Below the pieces are notes generated by a model. The model made no database searches. It saw only the letters and a program-made list of their open reading frames with translations, and was not told where the DNA came from. A program made the translations under genes and the position numbers. From Terriglobus albidus (lineage in GTDB: Bacteria > Acidobacteriota > Terriglobia > Terriglobales > Acidobacteriaceae): a DNA stretch of 64,000 bases. Positions 11,053 to 20,222 of this stretch are shown here, in pieces; within the stretch, counting starts at the first letter, position 1; each line of letters starts with the position of its first letter. The DNA is taken from positions 2,852,001 through 2,916,000 of the forward strand of contig NZ_CP042806.1 of NCBI RefSeq assembly GCF_008000815.1. Reading direction: 5' to 3'.

Positions 11053-11820
11053 ATGCGTTGGCTGGTTTTGAGCTCGGTTGTGATGTTGAGTGGCCTCTGC
11101 TGGTCGCAACAGCAGCAGCCCGCGAAGTCGTGCCAGGATGCGGCAGGTAAAACCGTGGCCTGCGACGATCCAAAGGCGAAGACAAACGATCCGCAGACGC
11201 CGCAGCAGGTAAAGCAGGCATTTCCGTTTCCTGAAGAAGAATCACGGAAGGCAGCTGAAGGAAAAGATACGCCGCAGGAGCCAAAGCCTGAGGCGGATGC
11301 GCCTTCTGCTCAGAAGCCGGTAACGCCGGCCGATGTCAAAAAGAGCTTCCCGTTTCCGGGGGAAGATGCAGCCCCCGCAAATGACCCTGCAGGAAATTCC
11401 TCCTCTTCGTCCCCCAACTCCTCCTCTTCGTCGTCAAGCGGTAGCAATCCCAGCGATGAGTCGAAGACCGCTGAGGATGAGGACGCCGGTCCGGCGACTC
11501 CGACAGGTGTGAAGTTGAAGGATCTGGGCAGCCGGGGCGAGATTACGAAGAAGCAGACCCCCGAACAGCGTTTCGATGAAGACCTGAAGGTGGCCGATTT
11601 CTATCGCAAGGACGGAAACATCCAGGGCGCTTACAACCGTTATATCGATGCGCTGGATCAGTTTGCCGACGATCCGGATGCTCACTTCGGCGCTGCCGAG
11701 ATGGCGCTGAAGCTCGGCAAGAAGGACGAAGCGCGGCAGCACTTCGAGGCCGTGTTGAAGGCCGATGCCGAGCCAAAGACAAAAAAGGCGGCAGAGAAGG
11801 CGTTAGCTTCGCTGAAATAG
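11053..11820 (+). CDS. Secreted low-complexity protein with C-terminal TPR
   Basis: 255 residues from the ATG at 11053, starting with a signal peptide (MRWLVLSSVVMLSGLCWSQ). Two copies of a short motif 'V(K)(Q/K)(A/S)FPFP(E/G)E' occur at about residues 52-62 and 94-104, each after a Pro/Gln-rich spacer. A Ser/Asn-rich low-complexity stretch follows (~115-140). The last ~85 residues are a tetratricopeptide pair (FYRKDGNIQGAYNRYIDALD, then DAHFGAAEMALKLGK). It is probably an envelope protein-interaction factor. Further function is unknown. Confidence 0.7.
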   Translation: MRWLVLSSVVMLSGLCWSQQQQPAKSCQDAAGKTVACDDPKAKTNDPQTPQQVKQAFPFPEEESRKAAEGKDTPQEPKPEADAPSAQKPVTPADVKKSFPFPGEDAAPANDPAGNSSSSSPNSSSSSSSGSNPSDESKTAEDEDAGPATPTGVKLKDLGSRGEITKKQTPEQRFDEDLKVADFYRKDGNIQGAYNRYIDALDQFADDPDAHFGAAEMALKLGKKDEARQHFEAVLKADAEPKTKKAAEKALASLK

Positions 11821-11822
11821 CT

Positions 11823-12230
11823 TTAGGCCTCGTCGAACTCTTCTTCAATATGCAGGTAGCGGCGCATGTAGCGCAGGGGTTCCTCTGCTGAAGCCATCTC
11901 GCGGAGATGGTATTTCCACGCATCCGTGCGTGCGGAACGGCGTGTATAGGGCTTGCGGATGACGGTGCCGATGGTACCGTCCGCCATGCGCCGTTGAAAG
12001 CTCTGGGAGGGCACCTGGAAGGTGATGGGTTCGCCGGGCTTCCAGAAGGCGTGCGCGAACTCATGAGAAAAGAGCAGGGCGTAGTAACGGCGCTGCTCAC
12101 AGAGCGTGGCTATAGCGTCTTCGCCACTGGTCCAGGGCAGGCCAAGGCGGCTAATGTACCACTTCCGGAAGGGAAAGCCATTGGCATGGGCCTTTCCCAC
12201 AAGCAAAGTCAACAGTTCGTACCGCGTCAT
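11823..12230 (-). CDS. Hypothetical protein
   Basis: From the ATG at 12230 the product is 135 residues (an ATG at 12251 would add seven). It has no signal peptide, is rich in aromatic residues and begins MTRYELLTLLVGKAHANGFPFRKW. A stretch 'YYALLFSHEFAHAFW' is notable; similar YALLFSH(D/E)FA.AFW segments occur in uncharacterised bacterial and phage proteins, so the apparent HExxH is probably not a zinc site. It is convergent with the preceding gene (two-base gap). Function unknown. Confidence 0.6.
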   Translation of the reverse strand: MTRYELLTLLVGKAHANGFPFRKWYISRLGLPWTSGEDAIATLCEQRRYYALLFSHEFAHAFWKPGEPITFQVPSQSFQRRMADGTIGTVIRKPYTRRSARTDAWKYHLREMASAEEPLRYMRRYLHIEEEFDEA

Positions 12231-12338
12231 AAAGACAGGAGAAGCGTCCAATTACAAATACTGCAGTGACCTTACGCTAGGTTGCCCGAAGCAAGTGGTC
12301 AAGACAAAAAGACGTATTTGATGGTGAGATGGAGTCTG

Positions 12339-13550
12339 ATGAAGGTACGAAGCGTTGTAGTGAGTCTAGTGGCGGCGGGGATTCTGACAGCCTCGCAGCC
12401 CGTGTGGGCACAGGCACACCATACCAATCCCCTGAACCTGGATCCGATCGTTCGGGAAGGGTTTGAGCGTTTTTACGACTTGGATTACGACGGCGCACTC
12501 CAGCGTTTTGACAGGGTGGAGGCGGCGCATCCCGAGGATCCGATGGCCGTGGGGTATCAGCTCCTGGTCACGCTCTATCGCGAACTCTACCGGCAGGACC
12601 TGCTGGATACCACCTACTACGCCCACGACAGCTTTATCTTCAATAAACGCGAGACGAATGTCAGTCCTGCGGCGCGCCAGCGGATCGAAGAGTTGACCAA
12701 CAAAGCCGTTGATCTTGCGGAGCGTCGCCTGAAGATCGATCCAAAGGACAAAGATGCCTTGTTCGCCCGTGGATACGCCAAGGGTATGCATGCGTCATTC
12801 GCCACACTCGTGGACCATTCTTTTTCGAAGGCCGCGAAGGAAGGCCTCTCCTCCCGTACAGATTCGGAAGAGGTGCTGAAGATCGACCCTGATTATGTGG
12901 ACGCGAAGATGGCGATGGGAATTCAACAGTTCGCCGTCGCCAGCCTTCCCAGGCTGGTCCGTATTATGGTCGGAATCTTCGGCGTGGGCGGCAATAAGGA
13001 AAAGGGGCTGGTCCTGCTGCGGGACTGCGCTGCGCGCGGAACTGTGACCAGTGTGGAGTCTCGTACGGCGCTCAGCCTGTTTCTACGGCACGATGGACGA
13101 TACGGGGAAGCCCTGGGGGTAACGCAGACTCTGGTGGCGCAATATCCGCACGATTACCTCTTCCGCCTGGAAGAGGCGAATCTTTTGAAGGACGGCGGTA
13201 CCGGCATGCGCGCGGTTGATTCCTATCGGGCGGTCATTGCGGATGCGCACAAGAACGGATACTTCATCGAGCCCCGGCTGCATATGGCCTACTATGGCCT
13301 GGCGGAAGCGGAACGTGGACAGAACCTGATCCATGACGCTGCCGATCACTACCTCGCCGCGGCTTCGGCTCCAGCCGCAAGCGACTGGGTAAAGAAGCGT
13401 GCGCAACTGAATGCGGGCCAGATGCTCGATCTACTGGGTCGACGCGACGATGCAGTGCGTCAGTACCAGTTGGCCTCGGCGCCGATCGGGGACCAGAGTC
13501 AGGCTGATGAAGCGCGCAAATACCTGAAAAAGCCTTACAAAGGGAAGTAG
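12339..13550 (+). CDS. Secreted TPR protein
   Basis: 403 residues from the ATG at 12339, chosen because GGAG lies five bases upstream and the next residues form a signal peptide (MKVRSVVVSLVAAGILTASQPVWAQ). The body is all-helical with TPR-like repeats (FERFYDLDYDGALQRFDRVEAAHPEDP; RLEEANLLKDGGTGMRAVDSYRAVI; HDAADHYLAAASAP). A central glycine-rich hinge (MVGIFGVGGNKEKGL) separates two halves. Likely a periplasmic scaffold; the binding partner is unknown. Confidence 0.75.
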   Translation: MKVRSVVVSLVAAGILTASQPVWAQAHHTNPLNLDPIVREGFERFYDLDYDGALQRFDRVEAAHPEDPMAVGYQLLVTLYRELYRQDLLDTTYYAHDSFIFNKRETNVSPAARQRIEELTNKAVDLAERRLKIDPKDKDALFARGYAKGMHASFATLVDHSFSKAAKEGLSSRTDSEEVLKIDPDYVDAKMAMGIQQFAVASLPRLVRIMVGIFGVGGNKEKGLVLLRDCAARGTVTSVESRTALSLFLRHDGRYGEALGVTQTLVAQYPHDYLFRLEEANLLKDGGTGMRAVDSYRAVIADAHKNGYFIEPRLHMAYYGLAEAERGQNLIHDAADHYLAAASAPAASDWVKKRAQLNAGQMLDLLGRRDDAVRQYQLASAPIGDQSQADEARKYLKKPYKGK

Positions 13551-13566
13551 ATCTGCAGGTCCTTAA

Positions 13567-14211
13567 TTACGCGGAGAGGTGCTGATGCGCCTCTCCGCGT
13601 TCTCGTTTTACCAGACGATAGACCCCCCAGGCGCAGGCGACGATCAGCGCTCCCCACAGCACAATCAGCAACGGTGTGGACCACTCGCTGGAGAAGTGCG
13701 TCCATCCTCGCAGAATGGATCGGCCATAGCGGTAGCCCAGCCAAGCCGCTGCGCCATGACGTATCAGACGGCTGGTGCCAAAGGCGGCGTAGAACTTTTT
13801 GCGAGGAACCTGCAGAACGCCTGCAGCCAGAAGGAATGGCGTCAATGGCGCGGGCGGAGGAAGAATCGCGGGCAGGGCAACTGCAAGAAGTCCATGTTTG
13901 GCTGTCCAGCTGGTGATGCGTTTCAGGTAACGCTGTGGGACACGCTTTTCAAGCGTATGCATGCCGCCCACCTTACCCAGGTGGTAGGTCATACTTCCGC
14001 CAACCAGAGAGCCTGCTGTCGCCACGATGGTTATCCAGAGCCATGCATGGTGTCTTGCCGCCAGAATGACCAGCAGGATGTCCGTGGCGCCGGGAATGGG
14101 CAGTGGAATGAACGATGAGTCCACAACCGCCAGAAGAAAAAGCCCAGCCATGCCCATGCCAGTTACAAGTTGCACTAATCCGCGGCGGGAATGGACGGCC
14201 TGGAGCCTCAT
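13567..14211 (-). CDS. DedA / VTT-domain membrane protein
   Basis: 214 residues with about five hydrophobic segments. The VTT (formerly SNARE-associated) signatures are visible: an early 'DSSFIPLPIPGATDILLVI' reentrant segment, a 'GSLVGGSMTYHLGK' helix with small residues, and 'PAILPPPAPLTPFLLAAGVLQVPRKKF', the conserved Pro-rich / Arg block. DedA proteins act in the inner membrane; some members flip undecaprenyl phosphate or phospholipids, but the substrate is not predictable here. Confidence 0.85.
   Translation of the reverse strand: MRLQAVHSRRGLVQLVTGMGMAGLFLLAVVDSSFIPLPIPGATDILLVILAARHHAWLWITIVATAGSLVGGSMTYHLGKVGGMHTLEKRVPQRYLKRITSWTAKHGLLAVALPAILPPPAPLTPFLLAAGVLQVPRKKFYAAFGTSRLIRHGAAAWLGYRYGRSILRGWTHFSSEWSTPLLIVLWGALIVACAWGVYRLVKRERGEAHQHLSA
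13569..13600. terminator. Hairpin between convergent genes
   Basis: ACGCGGAGAGG pairs with CCTCTCCGCGT around a ten-base loop, followed by TCTCGTTTT on the + strand. It overlaps the last codons of the DedA gene and probably terminates the TPR gene. Confidence 0.6.
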
Positions 14212-14268
14212 ATCCTGCTAGGACGTAGAGTTGTGTTGCAAAGTTCTTGTTCGGCGGGCGAAAAGTTT

Positions 14269-15180
14269 TTATTCGACAAATCGTAGTTCCGGAGCCTGCG
14301 GAATGGCTCCGGTCGCCGCTGCAAGGTCGAAAAAGTGCTTCATCGCTGCGACACACCGCTCATCGAGGACGTAGTGGATGTTTTCGGTAAGGTAGGTGCG
14401 GATGATCTGAGGAGAGACGGCGATGCGTTTCTTCCAATGGGCTACGAGATCTTCGATATGCGCCAGACCAGCGTCGCGGGAAGCGTTCAGGTCATCGATC
14501 AGCAGTGCTGCATTGGTCTGCGCCAGGGCCTCCGCGCTCAGAGCCCAGATGGCGGCCACCCAGGGCAGGCCGGTGCGCGTCGTCCATTCTTCGGCGACGT
14601 CGTACCAGTAGAGACGCTGGCTGGCGTGCATCTCGATGACCGGATGCGATTCGCTGGCGATGAGCGCAGGGTCGCCAATCAGCAGGGCAGCATCAGCATG
14701 CTCAAGCATGGTGTCCACCAGAGGAGCATGCGGCCGGAACTCCGGGTCGGTTCCAAGAAAATGCCGGAAGAGCACCTTTGCATACGCCACGGAGGAACGT
14801 GACGAAGTGTCCGCCGCGAGCGTTCGGATCTGATCCAGAGGAACGCGGCTTACGATCTGAATGGAGCGGACGCGGCGCAGCGAGGCGATTGTGCACCCGG
14901 GAACGATCAGCAGATCGGGGATGGTTGCAAGCGCTGCAATGGGGATCAGGCCCAGATCTGCTTCGCCCTCGGCCAGCTCATGCGCGCAGTTCGACGGCAG
15001 CGTGTAGTGAATGTCGTACCGTTCCGCGAGAGCTTCGCGTTTGGCAGAGTGCTCAAAGTCATAGAGCAGAGGTGCAGGGTTCAGAAAACCGATCGCCGAA
15101 ATACGTAAACGTCCCACTCTTTCGAGTTTACTCAATCGCTGTCCAGTGGAAGCTCTGTTCTGATTTCGTGTCTTCGGCAT
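14269..15180 (-). CDS. mqnA: Chorismate dehydratase MqnA (futalosine menaquinone pathway)
   Basis: Removes water from chorismate to make 3-enolpyruvylbenzoate, the first step of the futalosine route to menaquinone. The 303-residue product has the periplasmic-binding-protein-like MqnA/MqnD fold: 'GRLRISAIGFLNPAPLLYDF' at the start, 'PSNCAHELAEGEADLGLIPIAAL', 'LAADTSSRSSVAYAKVLFRHFLG' and 'ALLIGDPAL'. The first ~22 residues are poorly conserved basic sequence; a GTG just before GRLRIS could be the true start. Other mqn genes are not in this window. Divergent from dprA with only 30 bases between. Confidence 0.88.
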   Translation of the reverse strand: MPKTRNQNRASTGQRLSKLERVGRLRISAIGFLNPAPLLYDFEHSAKREALAERYDIHYTLPSNCAHELAEGEADLGLIPIAALATIPDLLIVPGCTIASLRRVRSIQIVSRVPLDQIRTLAADTSSRSSVAYAKVLFRHFLGTDPEFRPHAPLVDTMLEHADAALLIGDPALIASESHPVIEMHASQRLYWYDVAEEWTTRTGLPWVAAIWALSAEALAQTNAALLIDDLNASRDAGLAHIEDLVAHWKKRIAVSPQIIRTYLTENIHYVLDERCVAAMKHFFDLAAATGAIPQAPELRFVE

Positions 15181-15210
15181 GGTGTAAGGTGGCTACAATC
15201 ATCAACTGCA

Positions 15211-16404
15211 GTGCAGGAGCCGAGCAGCAAAATGAATGCGTGCACCAACGACGCGCGTCTGGCATGGATGGCGCTTATCCTTTCCCCCGGCATGGGGGCG
15301 ATTCGCAGCTGGCGTACGATGCAGCGTCTGGGAGACGCCGCCAGCCTGCTGACTCTGCCGCTGACTGAGTTGGAAGGCCTGGGACTGCCCGCCGCGGCGG
15401 CACAGTTTGTCGCCGATGGCCGGGCACTCGCGGCTGCGGAGGACGAGGCCCGGAAGGCTGAGGAGGCGGGAGTGGCCTTTCTGACTCCGGAGGATGAGGC
15501 CTATCCCGAACGTCTGCGGCAGATTTACGACCCGCCCGCGGTGCTGTGGCTGCGGGGCGACCCGGCAATCCTGAACCTGCCTGGAATCGCGGTGGTCGGT
15601 ACGCGGCATCCCTCGACCTACGGACAGGGAATGGCGGAGCTGCTGGCGCGTGATCTTGCCGCACGTGGGCTCGTAATCCAGAGCGGTATGGCCCGGGGCA
15701 TCGATACCGCCGCTCACAAAGGGGCTCTTACTGCGGGTGGAAAGACTGTGGCTGTCTGGGGGACGGGTGTAGATGTGATCTATCCCAAAGAAAACAAGCG
15801 GCTTGCAGAAGAGATCCTTCTCAAGGGCGGGGCGATCGTAAGCGAGTTTCCTCTCGGAACCTTTCCCGCGCCACAGAACTTCCCCGTGAGAAACCGGATT
15901 ATCAGCGGCATGTCCGTCGGGGTGCTGGTGGTGGAGGCCGGAGAGTATTCCGGCACCCGGGTGACAGCCCGTTGCGCTCTGGAACAGGGGCGAGACATCT
16001 ACGCCGTTCCGGGAAACGTGACCAATAAGAACGCCTGGGGACCGAATACGCTGATCAAGCAGGGAGCCCGGCTAACTGCAACATGGGAAGACATTTGGGA
16101 GGATCTGCCAAGCGACGTCCGAGCCCTGCTTACGGCCGGGGATGAATCCTCGCCGGGTGGAACCGCATCTCTATTCCCCGAGAACACAGCCAACGGAGAG
16201 GGAAGGCTGGCGGGATTGGGGGAGCAGGAGCGGCAGGTGCTCAGTGCTCTGGCCATGGATAGTGCCGTCCAACTCGATGAGTTGATTGAGAAACTCGAGG
16301 GTTCGATGGGGGCGGCCGAGATCTTTGCTGCGCTCTTCGAACTGGAACTTGCAGGGCTGGTGCGGCAGTTACCGGGCAAAAACTACGTCCGCGTGATGGT
16401 GTGA
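15211..16404 (+). CDS. dprA: DNA-processing protein DprA
   Basis: DprA binds incoming single-stranded DNA and loads RecA during transformation. 397 residues from a GTG at 15211; an ATG at 15232 is an alternative with GGAG 13 bases upstream. An N-terminal SAM-like region (MALILSPGMGAIRSW) is followed by the Rossmann-like core with GIAVVGTRHPSTYGQ, the SGMARGIDTAAHKGAL loop and FPLGTFPAPQNFPVRNRIISG, and a C-terminal winged-helix DML1-like domain (about residues 325-395). Divergent from mqnA, with topA downstream, a common dprA-topA neighbourhood. Confidence 0.95.
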   Translation: MQEPSSKMNACTNDARLAWMALILSPGMGAIRSWRTMQRLGDAASLLTLPLTELEGLGLPAAAAQFVADGRALAAAEDEARKAEEAGVAFLTPEDEAYPERLRQIYDPPAVLWLRGDPAILNLPGIAVVGTRHPSTYGQGMAELLARDLAARGLVIQSGMARGIDTAAHKGALTAGGKTVAVWGTGVDVIYPKENKRLAEEILLKGGAIVSEFPLGTFPAPQNFPVRNRIISGMSVGVLVVEAGEYSGTRVTARCALEQGRDIYAVPGNVTNKNAWGPNTLIKQGARLTATWEDIWEDLPSDVRALLTAGDESSPGGTASLFPENTANGEGRLAGLGEQERQVLSALAMDSAVQLDELIEKLEGSMGAAEIFAALFELELAGLVRQLPGKNYVRVMV

Positions 16405-16519
16405 ACCTTTTCCGGTTTCGTTACGTTTTGTGTTGCAGTCCGTCGAAGCAGCCATGTTCCGCAGTTGACCGCGGGGCCGGGAGGCGTGTTAGGTTCTCCA
16501 ACAGTATTAAGAGCGAGTA

Positions 16520-16539
16520 GGCCGCCACCTGCGGCGGCC
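16520..16539 (+). promoter_or_regulatory. GC-rich hairpin in the topA leader
   Basis: GGCCGCC pairs with GGCGGCC around ACCTGC about 27 bases before the topA ATG. It could influence topA expression or be the tail of an attenuator; no T-run follows. Confidence 0.35.
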
Positions 16540-16565
16540 GGTTTAGAAGCGCAGAAGGAAGACCC

Positions 16566-19412
16566 ATGGCGAAGTCACTGGTGATTGTCGAAAGCCCGGC
16601 AAAGGCAAAGACAATCGGAAAATATCTTGGCAACGACTACACGGTGGAGGCCTCAATCGGCCACATCATGGACCTGCCGAAGAACGATATCGGGGTAGAG
16701 CTCAAGAAACGTACCTTTGAGCCGACGCTGATCGTCTCTCCGGGCAAGGAGAAGGTCGTTGACCGCCTGAAGAAGCTCGCCTCGAAGGCTGATGCTGTGT
16801 ACCTCGCGCCTGACCCTGACCGCGAAGGCGAGGCGATTGCCGCCCACCTGAAGATGCAGATCTCGCCCGCCGCGCGGGGTAAGCGGGTGCAGCGCGTTAC
16901 CTTCAACGAGATCACTCCCAAGGCCGTGAAGGCCGCTTTCCAGCACGCCCGCGATATCGATGAGCATCTGGTCGATGCGCAGACGACGCGCCGCGTCCTG
17001 GATCGCCTGGTGGGATACCAGATCTCTCCGCTGCTGTGGGACAAGGTAAAACGCGGGCTCTCCGCCGGTCGAGTGCAGACCGTAGCACTGAGGCTGATCG
17101 TGGAGCGTGAGCGCGAGATCAATGCATTCCAGCCGGTGGAGTACTGGACCATTGATGCCGAGTTGATGCCGAAGGCCGGCAAACAGAGTTTCATCGCTCG
17201 TCTTGTCGGTATCGATGGAGAGCCGGCACGTGTAGCCAATGGCAAAGATAAGGAAGGCAAGGCGCAGTTCCTGTCGAATGCGCTGCCCGATCAGAAGATT
17301 ACGGACGCTACCATCGCGGCTTTGAATAAGGCCACGTGGTCGGTTCGTGCGGTCGAGAAGAAGGAGCGGCGGCGTAACGCGCCCGCACCGTTTACGACCT
17401 CCAAGCTGCAGCAGGATGCTGCCGGGCGCCTTGGCTTCAATGTCCGCCGCACCATGGGTGTGGCGCAGCGTCTGTATGAGGGCATCGATGTTGGCAGCGA
17501 CGGCACTGTGGGTCTCATCACCTACATGCGTACCGACTCGGTGCGCGTCTCGCCGGATGCCATCACCGAAGCACGTGACTATATCGGTAAGAAGTTGGGG
17601 ACGCAGTATCTTCCTTCTTCGCCGAACCAGTTCAAGGGCAAGAAAGATGCCCAGGATGCGCACGAAGCCATCCGTCCGACTCACGTTGAGTACACGCCGG
17701 ACTCGATTCGGAAGTATTTGACCGACGAGCAGTACCGCCTCTACAAGCTCATCTGGAATCGTTTTGTCGCTAGCCAGATGATGCCTGCGGTCTTTGATCA
17801 GACCACGGTCGACATCGCGGCGAAGAGCGATAAGACATACGACTTCCGCGTCTCCGGATCGGTGTTGAAGTTCGATGGCTTCCTGAAAGTCTATGAGGCT
17901 CCGCAGGCTGTTACGAAGAAGGCCCAGGACGAGGCAGGCAAGCAGGACGACGACTCCGACGATACCGATACCAGGTTGCCGGCGCTGAACCAGGGCGATG
18001 GGCTGAACCTGAACAAGCTTGATCCGCAGCAGAAGTTCACCGATCCGCCGCCGCGCTTCAACGAGGCTTCGCTGGTGAAGACTCTGGAAGAGCTCGGCAT
18101 TGGCCGTCCTTCCACGTATGCGTCGATCATCAACACGATCCAGGAGCGCGACTACGTCAAGAAGCTGAAGGCGAAGCTTGTGCCGACTGAGATCGGCATG
18201 GTCGTGACTGAGCTCCTGGTCAAGAACTTCCCGTACATCTTCAAGTACGACTACACGGCGCAACTCGAGACCGAGCTCGACGATGTCGAGGACGGCAAGG
18301 AGAAATGGACAGATCTGCTGAAGGGCTTCTACGACCACTTTGAGCAGGAGCTCACGGTCGCCGAGAAGAATATGGAGGAGATCAAACGCTGGGAGAAGCC
18401 GACTACAGAGGTCTGTGAGAAGTGCGGCTCCCCGCTGATCCTGAAGTGGGGTAAGTTCGGCAGCTTCTTCTCCTGTTCCAACTTCTCGAAGGCGAAACCG
18501 ATGTCCATTGCGGTTTCGAGCGTAAAGAAGGATCCGAAGGCAGCCATTAAGAAGATCACTGCCAAGCTCGGCTATCCGCTGACGGTGAAGGGCATGGTGG
18601 ATGACGCGGAGGCCTTTGCGGAGGAGGTCGAGGACAACGCCCAGCTTCGCGATGCTTTGGCGCAGGCGTCTGACCGTGCCAAGAAGATCGTCATCGAGCC
18701 CTTCTCCTGCGACTTCACCAAGGAGAACTTCGCCGACAAGCCCGATCTCGCCTCGCCTGACGCTCAGGACGCGGAGCAGGAAGAGGAGTACTGCGATAAC
18801 TGCGGGAAGCAGATGGTGCTGAAGAACGGTCCTTTTGGTCCGTTCATGAGCTGCCCGGACTACAGCGCCGACCCACCGTGTAAGACCATCCGCAAGCTGA
18901 ACCAGAAGGTCCAGCAGAAGCCGCCGGAGCCGACAGGAGAGATCTGCCCGGAGTGCGGCAAGAACGAGCTGGTAAAGCGCCAGGGGCCCTACGGCGAATT
19001 CGTCTCCTGCTCGGGATATCCGAAGTGCAAGTACGTCAAGCAGAACCTGCTGGACGTGCCTTGCCCGAAGTGCGGTGGCAAGATTGCCGAACGGCGTACA
19101 CGCCGTAACACCACGTTCTACGGTTGCACGAATTACCCGAAATGCGATTTCACGTCGAACCAGAAGCTGGTGCCGGGACCATGCCCCAAGTGCAAGTCCA
19201 GCTACCTGCTTGAGATCGAGCGTAAAGACGGCGTCTACCTGGTCTGCCCGAATAACGTGGAGGCCCTGCCGAAGCGAAAAGCAAAGGCCGGGGAAGAGGC
19301 TGCAAAACCGGCGACAGAGTGCCACTTCGAAAAGAGAATCGGCGACGTTCCTGCTCCAAAGGAACTGGAACGGCCTGACCCGGAAAAGACGCGTCCTCTA
19401 GTGGAAGCCTGA
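16566..19412 (+). CDS. topA: DNA topoisomerase I
   Basis: Type IA enzyme that relaxes negative supercoils, 948 residues. It has an N-terminal Toprim domain (SLVIVESPAKAKTIGKYLG; acidic triad in APDPDREGEAIA) and the active-site Tyr320 in GLITYMRTDSVRVS. The C-terminal tail is long, with five CxxC-type zinc-ribbon modules (CEKCG, CDNCG, CPECG, CPKCG, CPKCK) from about residue 620 to 900. The first ribbon retains its Cys pairs but is followed by an insertion of ~80 residues. GAAGGAAG lies six bases upstream of the ATG. Downstream is a textbook terminator. Confidence 0.97.
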   Translation: MAKSLVIVESPAKAKTIGKYLGNDYTVEASIGHIMDLPKNDIGVELKKRTFEPTLIVSPGKEKVVDRLKKLASKADAVYLAPDPDREGEAIAAHLKMQISPAARGKRVQRVTFNEITPKAVKAAFQHARDIDEHLVDAQTTRRVLDRLVGYQISPLLWDKVKRGLSAGRVQTVALRLIVEREREINAFQPVEYWTIDAELMPKAGKQSFIARLVGIDGEPARVANGKDKEGKAQFLSNALPDQKITDATIAALNKATWSVRAVEKKERRRNAPAPFTTSKLQQDAAGRLGFNVRRTMGVAQRLYEGIDVGSDGTVGLITYMRTDSVRVSPDAITEARDYIGKKLGTQYLPSSPNQFKGKKDAQDAHEAIRPTHVEYTPDSIRKYLTDEQYRLYKLIWNRFVASQMMPAVFDQTTVDIAAKSDKTYDFRVSGSVLKFDGFLKVYEAPQAVTKKAQDEAGKQDDDSDDTDTRLPALNQGDGLNLNKLDPQQKFTDPPPRFNEASLVKTLEELGIGRPSTYASIINTIQERDYVKKLKAKLVPTEIGMVVTELLVKNFPYIFKYDYTAQLETELDDVEDGKEKWTDLLKGFYDHFEQELTVAEKNMEEIKRWEKPTTEVCEKCGSPLILKWGKFGSFFSCSNFSKAKPMSIAVSSVKKDPKAAIKKITAKLGYPLTVKGMVDDAEAFAEEVEDNAQLRDALAQASDRAKKIVIEPFSCDFTKENFADKPDLASPDAQDAEQEEEYCDNCGKQMVLKNGPFGPFMSCPDYSADPPCKTIRKLNQKVQQKPPEPTGEICPECGKNELVKRQGPYGEFVSCSGYPKCKYVKQNLLDVPCPKCGGKIAERRTRRNTTFYGCTNYPKCDFTSNQKLVPGPCPKCKSSYLLEIERKDGVYLVCPNNVEALPKRKAKAGEEAAKPATECHFEKRIGDVPAPKELERPDPEKTRPLVEA

Positions 19413-19432
19413 TCTGATCTCGTTTACCAAGG

Positions 19433-19464
19433 CGAAAGGCCGGGTTACCCGGCCTTTCGTTTTT
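19433..19464 (+). terminator. Intrinsic terminator after topA
   Basis: CGAAAGGCCGGGT / ACCCGGCCTTTCG hairpin followed by TTTTT. Confidence 0.9.
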
Positions 19465-19542
19465 GCGCCGAACCTGATACAACATAGGCGAGGACCAAGG
19501 TTCTCTTACTTTGTAAGTTGTTGAAAAGATTGGGACGCTTTC

Positions 19543-19827
19543 ATGGCGAAGGCAGTATGGAACGGCCAGCTTCTGGCCGAAAGTGATAATTTCGAAACGG
19601 TCGAGGGTAACATCTATTTCCCTGAAGAGACCGTCAAGCGTGAGTTTCTGCGTTCCAGCTCGACCATCTCGAGTTGCCCCTGGAAGGGGCAGGCCCGCTA
19701 CTACACCATTGTGGTCGATGGTCAGGAAAACCCTGATGCCGCCTGGTACTATCCGGACCCGAAGCCCGCTGCGCGCCAGGTGAAACATCACATCGCTTTC
19801 TGGCGTGGCGTAGAAGTTTCGAAATAG
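19543..19827 (+). CDS. DUF427 domain protein
   Basis: 94 residues spanning the whole DUF427 fold: starts AKAVWNGQLLAESDNFETVEGNIYFP, then the conserved 'SSTISSCPWKGQARYYTIVVDG' with the Cys-Pro-Trp-Lys-Gly motif, and 'AAWYYPDPKPAARQVKHHIAFW' with paired His. The family is widespread, single-domain and of unknown function; the conserved Cys/His could bind a ligand or metal. It stands alone between terminators. Confidence 0.9.
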   Translation: MAKAVWNGQLLAESDNFETVEGNIYFPEETVKREFLRSSSTISSCPWKGQARYYTIVVDGQENPDAAWYYPDPKPAARQVKHHIAFWRGVEVSK

Positions 19828-19938
19828 ACAAAAGTCCCAAAATGGTAATACGGCACAATACAGTCCGGTAAAAATTTCTTGCGGAAAGCATTACCACGGT
19901 ACTAGTGTTGTTCCCCTATGGAAGGGGGCTCAGTTTCC

Positions 19939-20163
19939 ATGTCGTCTGGGACCATCATTGCGTACTGCCTGGTAAATATTCTCCTTGGCATCATCCTTCA
20001 TACGTCTTTCCGCCACTCCAGCCTGGCGCAACCGAAACGGGGAGAGCTTCTCGTTTACTCTCTGTTATTTTTGATAGCTGGTTTACCGATGGTCTTCGGC
20101 GCGTTTCTGTATGCGCTTGCCCGGTCGGTCGTGCAACATCATCACCAACTCCACCACGGCTGA
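19939..20163 (+). CDS. Small two-TM membrane protein
   Basis: From the ATG at 19939 (AAGGGGG ten bases upstream) the protein is 74 residues, with two hydrophobic segments (IIAYCLVNILLGIILH and LLVYSLLFLIAGLPMVFGAFLYAL) and a His-rich tail (HHHQLHH) that may bind metal. An ATG at 19918 in frame overlaps the ribosome site and is unlikely. No family recognised. Confidence 0.65.
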   Translation: MSSGTIIAYCLVNILLGIILHTSFRHSSLAQPKRGELLVYSLLFLIAGLPMVFGAFLYALARSVVQHHHQLHHG

Positions 20164-20177
20164 GCCGACAGCCCCAA

Positions 20178-20210
20178 GATAAGAAAGGCCGCCTGTTGGC
20201 GGCCTTATCT
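20178..20210. terminator. Terminator between convergent genes
   Basis: AAGGCCGCC / GGCGGCCTT hairpin with a TGTT loop, extended by GATAAG/TTATC, T-containing on the + side. Confidence 0.8.
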
Positions 20211-20222
20211 CTTTGTATTTCT

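Noticed and set aside
11823-12230. HEFAH looks like a zinc metallopeptidase HExxH motif
   Set aside because: It lies in a YALLFSH-F-A-AFW segment seen in other uncharacterised proteins without HExxH; no third ligand or signal peptide is present.
16653-19325. 890-codon open frame antisense to topA, and similar long antisense frames (3637-5070, 9261-10403)
   Set aside because: They mirror strongly conserved genes in high-G+C DNA, have no homology-like motifs or ribosome sites, and arise from codon bias.
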